Of a DNA stretch of 44,223 nucleotides, positions 1 to 9,017 are shown piece after piece. A program made the position numbers and the translations under genes. Where the stretch lies: NCBI GenBank assembly GCA_021848325.1, contig JAJZUU010000019.1:1-44223 (forward strand), written 5' to 3'. Every line of letters begins with the position of its first letter. The stretch's first letter is position 1. Below the pieces are notes generated by a model. It saw nothing but the letters and a program-made list of their open reading frames with translations. It made no database searches and had not been told where the DNA came from. The stretch comes from Pseudomonadota bacterium (GTDB lineage Bacteria > Pseudomonadota > Gammaproteobacteria > Burkholderiales > JAJZUU01).

Positions 1-61
1 AGTGTGGTTTGTTGACGAACTTGCCAGCCAGCCTGACTGGCGGTGGATTCTTTTTGCTCAT
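1..61 (-). CDS. Start of an unidentified gene, runs off the left edge
   Basis: An ATG at 61-59 overlaps the TGA of the hsdM remnant (ATGA overlap) and opens a frame without stops to the window edge, about 20 codons beginning MSKKNPPPVRLAG. A start coupled to the end of hsdM is what a following type I restriction-modification gene, for example hsdS, would have. Only 20 residues are visible and I do not recognise them. Because the upstream hsdM is broken, this gene may also be inactive. Confidence 0.3.
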   Translation of the reverse strand, partial: MSKKNPPPVRLAGKFVNKPH

Positions 62-1018
62 GCCGACAGCCCAGCGATCATGGCCAGAATCCGGTCGGTG
101 CAATGCTTCAAATCGGCATCGATCTCCGCCAGCGGACGCGGCGGCTCGAACACGTAGAAGTGGCGGTTGAACGGGATTTCATAGCCGATCTTGGTTTTGT
201 CGTGGTCTATCCACGCATCCGGCGCATGGGGCAGCACTTCGCGCTTGAAGTAGCTGGCCACGCCTTCCGCGAGCGGCACGTTCTCGGTATCGCGCAGACT
301 GCTATCCGGCTGCGGCTTGCCCTTCAGCTTGCCTTTTTCGCCCAGCACGATCTTGCCCGCCGCATCGCGCAGCGGACGTTCCACGGTGATGGTGCGGTAG
401 CCGAAATCCTCGTTCCTGAAGATGCGCGAGATGGGCTTGCCGTCCTGCCCGGCTTCCACGAAACCGCCGAACAGTCTGGTCAGTCACCTCGGCGATGTGT
501 TCATCGCTCATTTCCTTGCGCTTGCTGCCCAGGCTCTTGCGCATTTTCTGCCAGAAACTGCTGGCGTCGATGATCTGCACCAGCCCCTTGCGGTGCGCAG
601 GTTTGCGGTTGGAGAGTATCCACACGTAAGTGCTGATGCCGGTGTTGTAGAACATGTCGGTGGGCAGGCCGATGATGGCCTCCACCAGGTCGTTCTCCAG
701 CACGTAGCGGCGGATTTCGGATTCGCCCGAGCCGGCGCCGCCGGTGAACAGGGGCGAGCCGTTGAGCACGATGCCGAAGCGGCTGCCGCCCTCCACCGCC
801 GGACGCATCTTGCTGATGAGGTGCAGCAGGAACAGCAGCGAGCCGTCCGAGACGCGGGGCAGGCCGGGGCCGAAGCGTCCGTTGTAGCCCTGGCTTCCGT
901 GCTCCTTGCGGATTTCCTTCTCGACCTTCTTCCATTCCACGCCGAACGGCGGATTGGACAGCATGTAGTCGAATTTCCGGTGCGGGTGGCCGTCGTCCGA
1001 GAGGGTGTTGCCGGGGTT
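58..1018 (-). pseudogene. hsdM: hsdM remnant: type I restriction-modification N6-adenine methyltransferase, truncated and frameshifted
   Basis: The C-terminal part of a type I DNA methyltransferase is readable in two frames. The upstream part reads [20 protein letters not shown], then the NPPF catalytic motif IV of N6-adenine methylases, then typical HsdM sequence ([32 protein letters not shown]). Near 475 the frame shifts after EVTDQT and continues as [17 protein letters not shown] to the TGA at 60-58. The N-terminal half, including the SAM-binding motif I, is missing: homology stops at about 1018, where unrelated sequence begins. Truncation plus frameshift means no working enzyme. The family assignment is firm; what removed the 5' part is not visible, although a 168-bp repeat lies about 115 bp away. 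Confidence 0.85.
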
Positions 1019-1078
1019 TCACGACACACCGCCAAAGGCGAATGCTGCAATGGGCAACGGCATAACCAGGTTCTTCAT
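1019..1078 (-). other. 19-codon signal-peptide-like relic abutting the hsdM truncation
   Basis: On the minus strand an ATG at 1078-1076 opens MKNLVMPLPIAAFAFGGVS and ends at a TGA (1021-1019) exactly where hsdM homology begins. The peptide looks like the start of a secreted protein (basic start, hydrophobic stretch, small residues). I read it as the beginning of a lost gene joined to the hsdM fragment, not as a functional gene. The rest of the segment up to the repeat at 1133 shows nothing recognisable. Confidence 0.25.
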
Positions 1079-1132
1079 GGTCAAGCGTTCAGCTCCACTC
1101 AGGCGCTAGCGCTTCTGAGCCCGCATGGGTGC

Positions 1133-1300
1133 CTAGGAGCCTGTCGGACTTGAAGAATCGAAGCGAAAATTCGGCTGGCCGAGGACAGATTTTGTCGATT
1201 TTGCAGGTCAATAGTCGTTCTATTGACCAAAAAAGCGGCGAAATATGGACCGGTCAGGTGGATTTGCAGCCGATTTCCTTTAAGTCCGACAGGCTCCTAG
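1133..1300 (-). repeat. 168-bp MITE-like repeat, copy 1
   Basis: The element is bounded by a perfect 19-bp terminal inverted repeat (CTAGGAGCCTGTCGGACTT) and has an internal 9-bp stem (GGTCAATAG / CTATTGACC, 5-nt loop). It is in the opposite orientation to copies 2-4. Its reverse complement is identical over all 168 bp to copy 3 at 20682. No transposase is encoded. Its last bases (CTAG) supply the TAG stop of topA. Confidence 0.9.
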
Positions 1301-3591
1301 CCGCCCGTCCCGCTCTCGGCGTCGGCGACCGCCTCGACGTAGCCGCATTCCTTGTTCGGGCACACCTTTTCGGTGCCTCGGCGCTTGGTGGTCTTAAGGG
1401 TTAGGATGGGCCAGCCACAGTGGGGACAGGGTTCGTTGATGGGTGGGTTCCATACCGCGTACTTGCACTTGGGGTAGGTATTGCAGGAATAGAATAGCTT
1501 GCCGTAGCGGCTTTTGCGCTCGATCAGGCTGCCGCTGCGACATTCCGGGCAGACTACCCCGGTGTCCTTCGGTTTTTCCAGCGGTTCCAGGAACTTGCAC
1601 TTCGGATAAGCGGAACAACCGATGAACTTTCCGTACGGCCCGTTCTTGATCAGGAGTGCGCTGCCGCACTGGGGGCACACCCGACCCTCCACCACGGGCG
1701 CTGGCTCGGCGGCGGCATCCTCATTGATGTTGCGGGTGTAATCGCATTCGGGATAGGCGCTGCAGCCGATGAATTTGCCGCGCTTCCCGAGGCGAGCGGT
1801 CAGGGGTTTGCCGCATTTGGGGCACACCTCTTCCAGCAATTCCTGGGTCACCTCGGCCCGCGGGATATCCTTCCCCTTTTCCACCTGCTCGCTGAACCCT
1901 TTCCAGAACCCCGCCAACACTGGCACCCATTCGCGCTTGCCGTTGGAAATCTGGTCTAGATCATCTTCCAGCCTGGCGGTAAAGTCGTAGTCCACATAGC
2001 GGGTGAAATGCTCGGTCAAGAAGCGATTCACCACGCGACCGATATCCGTAGGCGCGAAGCGCTTCTTGTCCAGGGTCACGTACTCCCGGTCCAACAGGGT
2101 GGAGATAATGCTGGCATAGGTGGAAGGGCGCCCGATGCCGTGTTCCTCCAGGGTCTTCACCAGCGAAGCCTCGGTGTAGCGGGGCGGCGGCTGGGTGAAG
2201 TGCTGCTCCCCGTATATTTTCTCCACCGGCACCTGCTCCCCCTCCTCCAGGGGCGGCAGCTTGGTCTCCCCTTCTTCTTCCGCCTCGTCCTCCCCTTCCT
2301 GGTAGACGGCGATGAAGCCGGGGAAGGTCATGGTTTGCCCCGAGGCGCGGAACAAATGCTGGTCGCCGCCTACGCCGAGGTCGAGGCTCACGGTATCGTA
2401 TCTGGCCGGACTCATCTGGCACGCCAGCGCACGCTTCCAGATCATTTCGTATAGTCGCGCCTGGTCGGCCGTCAGATATTGCCGGACGCTATCGGGGTTG
2501 CGTCCGATGGATGTAGGGCGGATGGCCTCGTGGGCTTCCTGCGCATTCTTGGCCTTGCTGCGGTATACAACCGGCGCCTTGGGCAGATAGCCCCCCGGGA
2601 AGTGGGCGGAGATGTACTCCCGCAATTCGGCAATCGCCTCGTTGGCGAGATTGACCGAGTCGGTGCGCATATAGGTAATCAGGCCGACAGATCCGCCCCC
2701 AACGTCCACTCCCTCGTACAACTGTTGGGCGACGCGCATGGCGCGGTCGGTAGAAAACCCCAGCTTGCGCACCGCTTCCTGCTGCAGGGTGGAGGTGGTA
2801 AACGGGGCGGCCGGCAGGCGTTGCCTTTTTTTCTTGTCCACCTTCAGGACGGTGGCGTGGCCGGCTGCGGCCCGCTTCAGTTCCGTCACGACGGTTGCCT
2901 GCTGCTCGGCGCTCACGATGCTGAATTGGTGAAGTTTCTTACCCTGATACTGGAACAGCTTGGCGCCGAACTTGCTGCGTCCCTTTTGCCCGTCCAGGTG
3001 AATGCTCCAATATTCCTGCTCCTTGAAGGCCTCGATTTCCTGTTCGCGCTCCACGATGAGGCGCAGTGCGGGGCTTTGCACGCGGCCGGCGGACAGGCCG
3101 CGGCGGATTTTGCGCCAGAGCAGGGGCGAAAGGTTGAATCCCACCAGGTAATCCAGGGCGCGCCGGGCCTGCTGCGCGTTCACCAGAGGCATGGAGATAT
3201 CACGCGGGTTGGCTACCGCCGCCTGTACGGCCGACTCGGTGATCTCGTGAAAGACGATTCGTCGCAGCGGCTTTTTGCCCAACGCCTTCCGCGCCCGGAG
3301 GATTTCCGATATGTGCCAGGCGATGGCTTCCCCTTCCCGATCCGGGTCGGTCGCGAGATAGACCTGATCGCAAGCCTTGGCCGCCTTCGCGATGGCGTCC
3401 ACATGCTTCGAGTTCCTGTCGATCAGCTCGTACTTCATGGAAAAGTCGTGCTCGGGATCGACGGCGCCCTGCTTCGGCACCAGGTCGCGCACGTGGCCAT
3501 AGGAAGCGAGGATTTCAAAGTCCTCGCCAAGGTATTTCTTGAGAGTCTTTGCTTTCGAAGGAGACTCGACGATCAGGAGATTGGAAGACAT
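1297..3591 (-). CDS. topA: DNA topoisomerase I
   Basis: Type IA topoisomerase that relaxes negative supercoils by cutting and passing one strand. From the chosen start the protein is 764 residues. The TOPRIM domain begins at LIVESPSKAK (res 5-14) and carries DPDREGE (82-88). The active-site tyrosine is Y307 in GLITYMRTDS. The C-terminal third holds four Cys4 zinc-ribbon units (CPKC, CPQC, CPEC, CPHC), each closing with a Cys near YPEC, YPKC or NKEC. The start is MSSNLLIVES at 3591; a frame open 21 codons further upstream is not conserved-looking and crosses the AAGGGC ribosome-binding site. The TAG stop lies within the terminal bases of repeat copy 1, so the original C-terminus has probably been altered by a few residues. 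It is followed downstream only by the repeat. Confidence 0.97.
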   Translation of the reverse strand: MSSNLLIVESPSKAKTLKKYLGEDFEILASYGHVRDLVPKQGAVDPEHDFSMKYELIDRNSKHVDAIAKAAKACDQVYLATDPDREGEAIAWHISEILRARKALGKKPLRRIVFHEITESAVQAAVANPRDISMPLVNAQQARRALDYLVGFNLSPLLWRKIRRGLSAGRVQSPALRLIVEREQEIEAFKEQEYWSIHLDGQKGRSKFGAKLFQYQGKKLHQFSIVSAEQQATVVTELKRAAAGHATVLKVDKKKRQRLPAAPFTTSTLQQEAVRKLGFSTDRAMRVAQQLYEGVDVGGGSVGLITYMRTDSVNLANEAIAELREYISAHFPGGYLPKAPVVYRSKAKNAQEAHEAIRPTSIGRNPDSVRQYLTADQARLYEMIWKRALACQMSPARYDTVSLDLGVGGDQHLFRASGQTMTFPGFIAVYQEGEDEAEEEGETKLPPLEEGEQVPVEKIYGEQHFTQPPPRYTEASLVKTLEEHGIGRPSTYASIISTLLDREYVTLDKKRFAPTDIGRVVNRFLTEHFTRYVDYDFTARLEDDLDQISNGKREWVPVLAGFWKGFSEQVEKGKDIPRAEVTQELLEEVCPKCGKPLTARLGKRGKFIGCSAYPECDYTRNINEDAAAEPAPVVEGRVCPQCGSALLIKNGPYGKFIGCSAYPKCKFLEPLEKPKDTGVVCPECRSGSLIERKSRYGKLFYSCNTYPKCKYAVWNPPINEPCPHCGWPILTLKTTKRRGTEKVCPNKECGYVEAVADAESGTGG

Positions 3592-3708
3592 GCGCCCTTG
3601 GGAAGCCACGTTAGCGAAGCGCAAGATGATAAGAACAAATGCAGCCCGTGGCAAGCGAAGCCCGCCAGCAAACTTCCTTGCCTACATATCTCGGGGTATC
3701 CCGCGAGG

Positions 3709-4173
3709 TCAGTGCAGATGCTGGGCTACGCCGTCCCCCAGCAGTTCCTCCACAAACAGGTGATCCAGTTCCAGCCCCTGGCTGTCGAGCACCATAAGCA
3801 CGGTCCACTTGACCTTTTCCAGCGTGAGCTCTTCATCGTCCAGCGCCAGAATACGATCGATCACCCATTCCCTTTGCACCGGATTAAGCAGCCCCGTTTC
3901 CTCCAGAAACGCCAGAAAGCCCCGGCCCTCGGCATTGATTACGCGCAGTTCCTCGGCGGCATAGACCCTCATCGACGCGCTCTGCGCCAGCCGCTCTGCG
4001 CTCGCCGAGTCGGATAGGCCATGCAGCCCTTTGAGCCAGTCCAGGGCGCGGTTGATTTCCTGATCCTCGAAGCCGGCGGCGGAAAGCCGGCGCGTCAGTA
4101 TGTCCTGGTCTGGACGGCGGAATTCCACCCCCTCGCCGTAATTCTCGAATAGATACACCAGGACGTCGAACAT
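3709..4173 (-). CDS. smg: Smg family protein (DUF494)
   Basis: A 154-residue protein starting MFDVLVYLFENYGEGV, the typical opening of the Smg/DUF494 family. Members are small and mostly helical, and are found next to dprA and topA in beta- and gammaproteobacteria. Visible hallmarks are the acidic N-terminal helix, the segment LSAAGFEDQEINRALDWL and the C-terminal LEKVKWTVLMVLDSQG. The biochemical function of the family is not established. Its place between dprA (66 bp upstream) and topA (117 bp downstream), all on the minus strand, matches the conserved arrangement and suggests one transcription unit. Confidence 0.93.
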   Translation of the reverse strand: MFDVLVYLFENYGEGVEFRRPDQDILTRRLSAAGFEDQEINRALDWLKGLHGLSDSASAERLAQSASMRVYAAEELRVINAEGRGFLAFLEETGLLNPVQREWVIDRILALDDEELTLEKVKWTVLMVLDSQGLELDHLFVEELLGDGVAQHLH

Positions 4174-4239
4174 GTTCCCTTTTCCTTAAAGACCTTGTTG
4201 CGATGGCCGCTCCACCGGACCCGTAAAAAACGCTGCGAA

Positions 4240-5325
4240 TCAACCAATCCGTTGGTAGCGGCCACCGGGCAGGCTGGCTACCCGCCCCTCCAGCTCCAGT
4301 TTCAGCAGCATGGAGCAAACCTGTTCGGCCGTCAAGCCGCTGCCCTGAGCCAGGGTGTCCACGTCGCAGACCTCGAAGCCGAGTTGGGCCAGCAGCCGGT
4401 CCCCGGCTCCGCTACCTTCCGCGAAGGGTACGATATCCGATTCGACCGGCAGAGGCGCGCCCAGTTCTTCCAATATATCCCGCGCGGACTCGACCAGTTT
4501 CGCTCCCTGCTTGATCAGCGCGTGGCACCCCTTGGAAAGGGGCGAATGGATCGAGCCGGGGATGGCAAACACCTCCTTGCCCTGTTCGGCTGCCAGCCGC
4601 GCGGTGATAAGCGAGCCGCTCTGGATGGCGGCCTCCACGATGAGGCAACCTGCAGCCAACCCGCTGATCAGGCGGTTGCGCCGGGGAAAGTTGCCGGCCA
4701 GCGCGCGGGTACCCAGAGGATATTCGGACAGCAAGGCCCCGCGCTCCGCAAGTTCGCGCGCCAGTGTGCGGTTGCGCGCCGGGTACACCACGTCCAGCCC
4801 GGTTCCCACCACGGCTACGCTGCCGGACGCCCCGGCCAGACCGCCTTCGTGGGCCGCCGCGTCAATTCCCAGCGCCAGACCGCTGACAATGCAGAACCCG
4901 CTGTCACTGAGGGACCGGGCCAGAGATTGTGCGTTCCTGATCCCCTGGGGCGTGGCATTCCGACTCCCGACGACGGCCAGCGCCGGCCGGCCGAGCAATT
5001 CCCGCCGCCCTTTTACATAGAGCAGGGGCGGCGGGTCGGGGATCTGCAGCAGGACTGGGGGGTAATCCGGGTCCGCCAGGGTCATGAGGCTGTTGCCCGG
5101 TTCCGTCAGCCAGGCCGCCGCCGCTGCCGCGGCTTCCCTGTCCCCGCCCTCGCGAATCGCTGCTGCGATCTTATCCGAAACCACCTTTTTCAAGGCGGAT
5201 TGGCTGGCGGCGAAAATCTCCCCGGGTTCGCCGAAGGCGCGCAGCAACCTCCGGTAGGTTTCGCCGCCCAACCCCGGGATCAGGCTGAGGGCCACCCAGT
5301 GTTCGTCGTCGGAAAACTTTGCCAT
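4240..5325 (-). CDS. dprA: DNA processing protein DprA/Smf
   Basis: The family binds incoming single-stranded DNA in the cytoplasm and loads RecA during transformation. At 361 residues it is of usual length. An N-terminal helical region (about 1-80) is followed by the Rossmann-like DNA-binding core, with AVVGSRNATPQG, CIVSGLALGIDAAAHEGGL, VVGTGLDVVYPARN, NFPRRNRLISGLA and GSLITARLAAEQG. A small C-terminal winged-helix-like segment (about 300-361) is also present. ATG start at 5325. The gene is first of the minus-strand dprA-smg-topA group; the LysM gene upstream ends 131 bp away on the same strand. Confidence 0.96.
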   Translation of the reverse strand: MAKFSDDEHWVALSLIPGLGGETYRRLLRAFGEPGEIFAASQSALKKVVSDKIAAAIREGGDREAAAAAAAWLTEPGNSLMTLADPDYPPVLLQIPDPPPLLYVKGRRELLGRPALAVVGSRNATPQGIRNAQSLARSLSDSGFCIVSGLALGIDAAAHEGGLAGASGSVAVVGTGLDVVYPARNRTLARELAERGALLSEYPLGTRALAGNFPRRNRLISGLAAGCLIVEAAIQSGSLITARLAAEQGKEVFAIPGSIHSPLSKGCHALIKQGAKLVESARDILEELGAPLPVESDIVPFAEGSGAGDRLLAQLGFEVCDVDTLAQGSGLTAEQVCSMLLKLELEGRVASLPGGRYQRIG

Positions 5326-5456
5326 GGCGATTGCGACAGAAAAAGGGAGGGAGGAGTCCGGCAGGGGCCTACGGCATTTTTCTCGAATAATTCCGCGACC
5401 GGGGCACGGCTTTGCCCGCGCTCCCCGGCGCCTTCCGAAATGCTCTCCCGGGGCCC

Positions 5457-6509
5457 TTACGGGTTGAGCACCTCGTCGCCGGGCAAAACCGGACGGGTTG
5501 CCTGCACGACCAGGCCGTAGGCGACCTGTTTGAAGGTCCGGAACACAAGGACCAGGCCATATCTCTCGTCGGGCAGCTTCACTTCCCCCCCTTTTGCGGC
5601 CGCCGTTTCGATCTCCGCGCCGTGCCGGTACAGTGCGAGCACGTCGCCGACCTCCAGCCCTTCCTGGTCGCCCTTGTTCAAGACCACGATGTCATTGCGA
5701 CCCAGTTCGTTCGATCGGCTGCCATACCCGGAGATTATTTTCGCCCTTACCGCGCGACTCGGTGCATGGGGTATGAAGCGGGTGAGGGCGTCCTTCTCGG
5801 GCGGGGCGATCAAGCGGTCGCCCACATTGATTTCCTCCCGTGCCTCCCCGATCCGGATCGTGGTGGGATCACCGAAGGCCACGACCCTGGCGGTGCCCAG
5901 ATAGGTGGACTGATAGCCGAGGGTCTTATGGGTATCCGGATCGACCACCGCAACCCCCGGGCGATAGATCTGCCAAGAGGTCCCCTGCTTGCGGTCCAGT
6001 CCTTGCACGTACGCCGTATCGTTGCTCCCCAGCATCAGCCGGCCCTCTTGGGCCGCGACAATGACGGGCGCCTTCTGCAGACCGTCCTTGTCCAGGATGA
6101 GGGGCTTGCCGAGAAACGGCTCGATGTCGGCCGGGGAGATGGCGGGAATGGCCGTAGCCTTGAGGTCTTCCACGCGGACCCGCGGGCTCAGCTTGACCGT
6201 CTCCAAGCTGTCCTGGGTGTATTTGGAGTTTTTCAACAAGCGTAGCCGCGGCGTGCCTTCGCTTCGGTCCAGGACGATCACGTCCCCCGGAAAGATCAGA
6301 TCCGGATTCTTGATCTGCTCCCGGTTCATGCGCCAGATCTCGGGCCAGCGCCATGGCTGTTTGAGGAAGCGCCCGGCGATATGCCAAAGGGTGTCACCCT
6401 TTACCACCACATAGCGGTCGGGGGGGTTGTCCTGAAGTTTGATGTCCTCAGCGAATGCCGGCAGGGCCAGCATGGCGGTCAACAGCAAAAGCAGGAGATT
6501 TTTGCGCAT
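5457..6509 (-). CDS. Exported LysM-domain peptidoglycan-binding protein
   Basis: A 350-residue protein with an N-terminal signal peptide (MRKNLLLLLLTAMLALPAFA, cleavage expected after AFA). It is followed at about residues 31-81 by one LysM domain (YVVVKGDTLWHIAGRFL ... NPDLIFPGDVIVL), the module that binds glycan strands of peptidoglycan. The remaining 270 residues are a conserved extension seen in the LysM proteins encoded next to dprA and def in this group. I see no hydrolase motif, so it is probably a binding or structural protein of the periplasm. It is divergent from def, with a 135-bp shared upstream region. Function beyond wall binding is inferred. Confidence 0.9.
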   Translation of the reverse strand: MRKNLLLLLLTAMLALPAFAEDIKLQDNPPDRYVVVKGDTLWHIAGRFLKQPWRWPEIWRMNREQIKNPDLIFPGDVIVLDRSEGTPRLRLLKNSKYTQDSLETVKLSPRVRVEDLKATAIPAISPADIEPFLGKPLILDKDGLQKAPVIVAAQEGRLMLGSNDTAYVQGLDRKQGTSWQIYRPGVAVVDPDTHKTLGYQSTYLGTARVVAFGDPTTIRIGEAREEINVGDRLIAPPEKDALTRFIPHAPSRAVRAKIISGYGSRSNELGRNDIVVLNKGDQEGLEVGDVLALYRHGAEIETAAAKGGEVKLPDERYGLVLVFRTFKQVAYGLVVQATRPVLPGDEVLNP

Positions 6510-6550
6510 AAGCGGCCTCGATCGGATAAAATCTTACTCCCTAAAATCCT

Positions 6551-6572
6551 GTCCAACTCGGTAAAATTGGAC
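6551..6572. promoter_or_regulatory. Short palindrome in the LysM/def divergent promoter region
   Basis: GTCCAA and TTGGAC form a perfect 6-bp inverted repeat separated by 10 bp of AT-rich sequence, midway between the two divergent starts. It is a candidate operator serving either gene, but a 6-bp arm can arise by chance and no known regulator consensus is recognised. Confidence 0.25.
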
Positions 6573-6644
6573 GTAGCTCGCATCCAGCCTGCTTCACGAG
6601 ACAGGTTAGATTCTGCAACCAATTTCCTAAAGTAGCAAGCATTT

Positions 6645-7148
6645 ATGGCTATTCTCAATATATTGCACTACCCGGACAAGCGGCTGCACACCATGGCCGA
6701 GCCGGTTGCCCAGGTGGACGACAAGATTCGCGCCTTGGTGGCCGACATGGCCGAGACCATGTACGCGGCGCCGGGGATAGGGCTGGCCGCCACCCAGGTC
6801 GACGTGCACAAACAGGTGATCGTGATCGACATCTCGGAGGCCCGCGATCAGTTACTCGTGCTTATCAACCCGGAGATCGTCGCGGTTTCCGGCTCCGCGG
6901 AGCGGGAGGAAGGCTGCCTGTCCGTGCCCGGCATCTACGAAACCGTGACCCGGGCGGAAAAGGCGACCGTTCGTGCCCTCGACCGGAAGGGAACGCCGTT
7001 CACCCTGGACGCGGAAGGGCTGCTGGCGGTGTGCGTCCAGCACGAAATGGACCATCTCAAAGGGCGGGTGTTCGTCGAGTATCTGTCCCGGCTGAAACAA
7101 TCGCGGATCAAGATCAAGCTGAAGAAACTAATACGCGAGACCATGTGA
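6645..7148 (+). CDS. def: Peptide deformylase
   Basis: Removes the formyl group from the N-terminal methionine of nascent proteins; a cytoplasmic Fe/Zn enzyme. All three family motifs are present in the 167 residues: GIGLAATQ (44-51), EGCLSVP with metal ligand C91, and QHEMDHLKG with ligands H133 and H137 and catalytic E134. ATG start, first gene of a plus-strand unit; its stop TGA overlaps the fmt ATG (ATGTGATG), implying translational coupling with the enzyme that adds the formyl group. Promoter elements upstream are not obvious. Confidence 0.97.
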   Translation: MAILNILHYPDKRLHTMAEPVAQVDDKIRALVADMAETMYAAPGIGLAATQVDVHKQVIVIDISEARDQLLVLINPEIVAVSGSAEREEGCLSVPGIYETVTRAEKATVRALDRKGTPFTLDAEGLLAVCVQHEMDHLKGRVFVEYLSRLKQSRIKIKLKKLIRETM

Positions 7149-8077
7149 TGCGCATAATCTTCGCCGGAACGCCGGAATTCGCGGCCCGCGCCCTCGCGGC
7201 CCTGATCGAGGCCGGCCATGACATCCCCCTGGTGCTCAGCCAGCCCGACCGCCCTGCGGGACGGGGGATGAAGACCGCACCCGGCCCGGTGAAGGAGCTC
7301 GCCTTGCGGCACGGCCTTTCCGTGTCGCAACCCCGGGGCCTCAAGGAGCAGGAGGTCCGGGCAGGGCTTGCCGCACTCCGGCCGGACGCGATGGTGGTGG
7401 CGGCCTACGGGCTGTTGCTGCCCAAAGAAGTACTATCCATCCCCCGCTTCGGTTGCCTCAACATCCACGCCTCCCTGCTCCCGCGCTGGCGTGGCGCCGC
7501 CCCCATCCAGCGCGCCCTGCTGGCGGGCGACCGGGAGACCGGCATCAGCATCATGCAGATGGACGAGGGCCTGGACACGGGGGCGGTGCTAATGGCGGTG
7601 CCGCTGCCCATCGCGGAGGGGGAGACGGCACAGACTTTGCATGACAAGCTTGCCGTCCTCGGCGCCGAAGCCATCGTGACCGCCCTGGACGGGATCGCCA
7701 GGGGCGAGCTTCGGGGCCGGCCCCAGGATGAGTCTAAGGCCACTTATGCGGCCAAGCTTTCCAAGGCGGAAGGCCGGCTGGACTGGCGCAGCACGGCCGA
7801 CCAGCTTACCCGGGCGGTGCGCGCCTATAACCCGTTTCCGGTGGCGCACGGCGTGCTCAACGGGGAGCAGATTCGCATTTGGGACGCCGCGCCCGCCCAC
7901 GGGGGAGGCGCCGCGCCCGGGCAGATCCTGCGGGCGGACCGGGAGGGGGTGCTGGTGGCCTGCGGCCAGGGCGCCCTGCTGATCCGGGAGCTACAGAAGA
8001 CCGGCGGCAAGCGGCTGCCGGCGGAGCGGTTCCTGCCGGGCAATCCACTCAAGCCGGGCGACCGCTTTGACCCTTGA
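7148..8077 (+). CDS. fmt: Methionyl-tRNA formyltransferase
   Basis: Transfers a formyl group from 10-formyl-tetrahydrofolate to Met-tRNA(fMet) for translation initiation. The 309-residue protein begins [12 protein letters not shown]. It carries the formyltransferase signature N106-H108 in LNIHASLLPRWRGAAPI and the catalytic aspartate D144 in MDEGLDTGAV. The C-terminal tRNA-binding domain follows from about residue 205. The ATG at 7148 overlaps the def stop; frames extending upstream run through def and are rejected. The expected def-fmt pairing is intact. An 82-bp gap with a strong AAGGAGG site precedes htpX. Confidence 0.97.
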   Translation: MRIIFAGTPEFAARALAALIEAGHDIPLVLSQPDRPAGRGMKTAPGPVKELALRHGLSVSQPRGLKEQEVRAGLAALRPDAMVVAAYGLLLPKEVLSIPRFGCLNIHASLLPRWRGAAPIQRALLAGDRETGISIMQMDEGLDTGAVLMAVPLPIAEGETAQTLHDKLAVLGAEAIVTALDGIARGELRGRPQDESKATYAAKLSKAEGRLDWRSTADQLTRAVRAYNPFPVAHGVLNGEQIRIWDAAPAHGGGAAPGQILRADREGVLVACGQGALLIRELQKTGGKRLPAERFLPGNPLKPGDRFDP

Positions 8078-8159
8078 ATTTCTCCAAAATCGCGCCATTT
8101 ACTGTATCGTTACGCGGGTAAGCGGACCCGCGCGCTCGATATGGAATTAAGGAGGTTGG

Positions 8160-9017
8160 ATGTTCGGGAATTGGCTGAAAACCGGCCTGTTGATGGCCGC
8201 GATTGTGGCGCTGTTCGGCGCCGTGGGCATGCTTATCGGCGGCAAGTCCGGGATGCTGTTGGCGCTGGTGCTGGCCGGCGGGATGAACCTCTGGGCCTAC
8301 TGGTTCTCCGACCGCATGGTGTTGCGGATGTACAACGCCCGCGAGGTGGATGCCGCGAGCGCGCCCCGGTTCCATCGGTTGGTGCAGGATCTGGCCGGGC
8401 GCGCGGGCTTGCCCATGCCGCGGGTGTACATCATCGATGAGGCCCAGCCCAATGCGTTCGCCACCGGCCGCGATCCTGAGCACGCGGCAGTCGCCGCCAC
8501 CACCGGCATTATCAGGCTGCTGTCGGAGGCCGAGTTGCGAGGGGTGATGGCCCACGAACTGGCCCACGTGAAGCATCGCGACACGCTGATTTCCACGATC
8601 TCCGCCACGGTCGCCGGCGCCATTTCCGCTATCGCCCAGTTCGGCCTGTTCTTCGGCGGCGGCAATCGCGACGGGGAGCGCAACGCGCATCCCGCGGTGG
8701 CCCTGCTTATCATGATCCTGGCCCCGTTGGCGGCGATGCTGATCCAGTTCGCCATCTCCCGCTCCCGGGAGTACGGCGCGGACCGCGGCGGCGCCGAGAT
8801 CTGTGGCGACCCCGCGGCCCTGGCCGCCGCCCTGGAGAAGATGGAGCGCTATGTGCACGGCCTGCCCCTGGGCCCGACGGAGCAACACCCGGAAACCGCG
8901 CAGATGATGATCATCAACCCCCTGTCGGGCGGAGGTCTGAGCGGCCTGTTCAGCACCCATCCCTCCACGGAAGAACGCATCGCCCGCCTGCGCGCCATGG
9001 CCAGCCGCATTGCTTGA
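8160..9017 (+). CDS. htpX: Membrane zinc metalloprotease HtpX
   Basis: An inner-membrane M48 protease that degrades damaged membrane proteins. In 285 residues it shows two N-terminal membrane helices (about 6-27 and 31-48) and the zinc motif HELAH (132-136, ligands H132 and H136, catalytic E133). Two further hydrophobic segments (about 145-165 and 180-200) follow, then the third ligand E204 in SREYGADR. The ATG at 8160 follows an ideal AAGGAGG ribosome-binding site. Its position between fmt and rsmB is characteristic of betaproteobacteria and is one of the taxonomic clues in this window. Its 3' end overlaps the rsmB start. Confidence 0.96.
   Translation: MFGNWLKTGLLMAAIVALFGAVGMLIGGKSGMLLALVLAGGMNLWAYWFSDRMVLRMYNAREVDAASAPRFHRLVQDLAGRAGLPMPRVYIIDEAQPNAFATGRDPEHAAVAATTGIIRLLSEAELRGVMAHELAHVKHRDTLISTISATVAGAISAIAQFGLFFGGGNRDGERNAHPAVALLIMILAPLAAMLIQFAISRSREYGADRGGAEICGDPAALAAALEKMERYVHGLPLGPTEQHPETAQMMIINPLSGGGLSGLFSTHPSTEERIARLRAMASRIA

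Noticed and set aside
1133-1300. Short peptide encoded by the repeat
   Set aside because: The frame reading SLSDLKN...WTGQVDLQP crosses the element but has no start signal of its own and is disrupted in copy 2; inverted ends and stems fit a DNA element better.
2479-4017. 512-codon open frame opposite topA and smg
   Set aside because: It spans two real genes and their gap in antisense; no protein family features.
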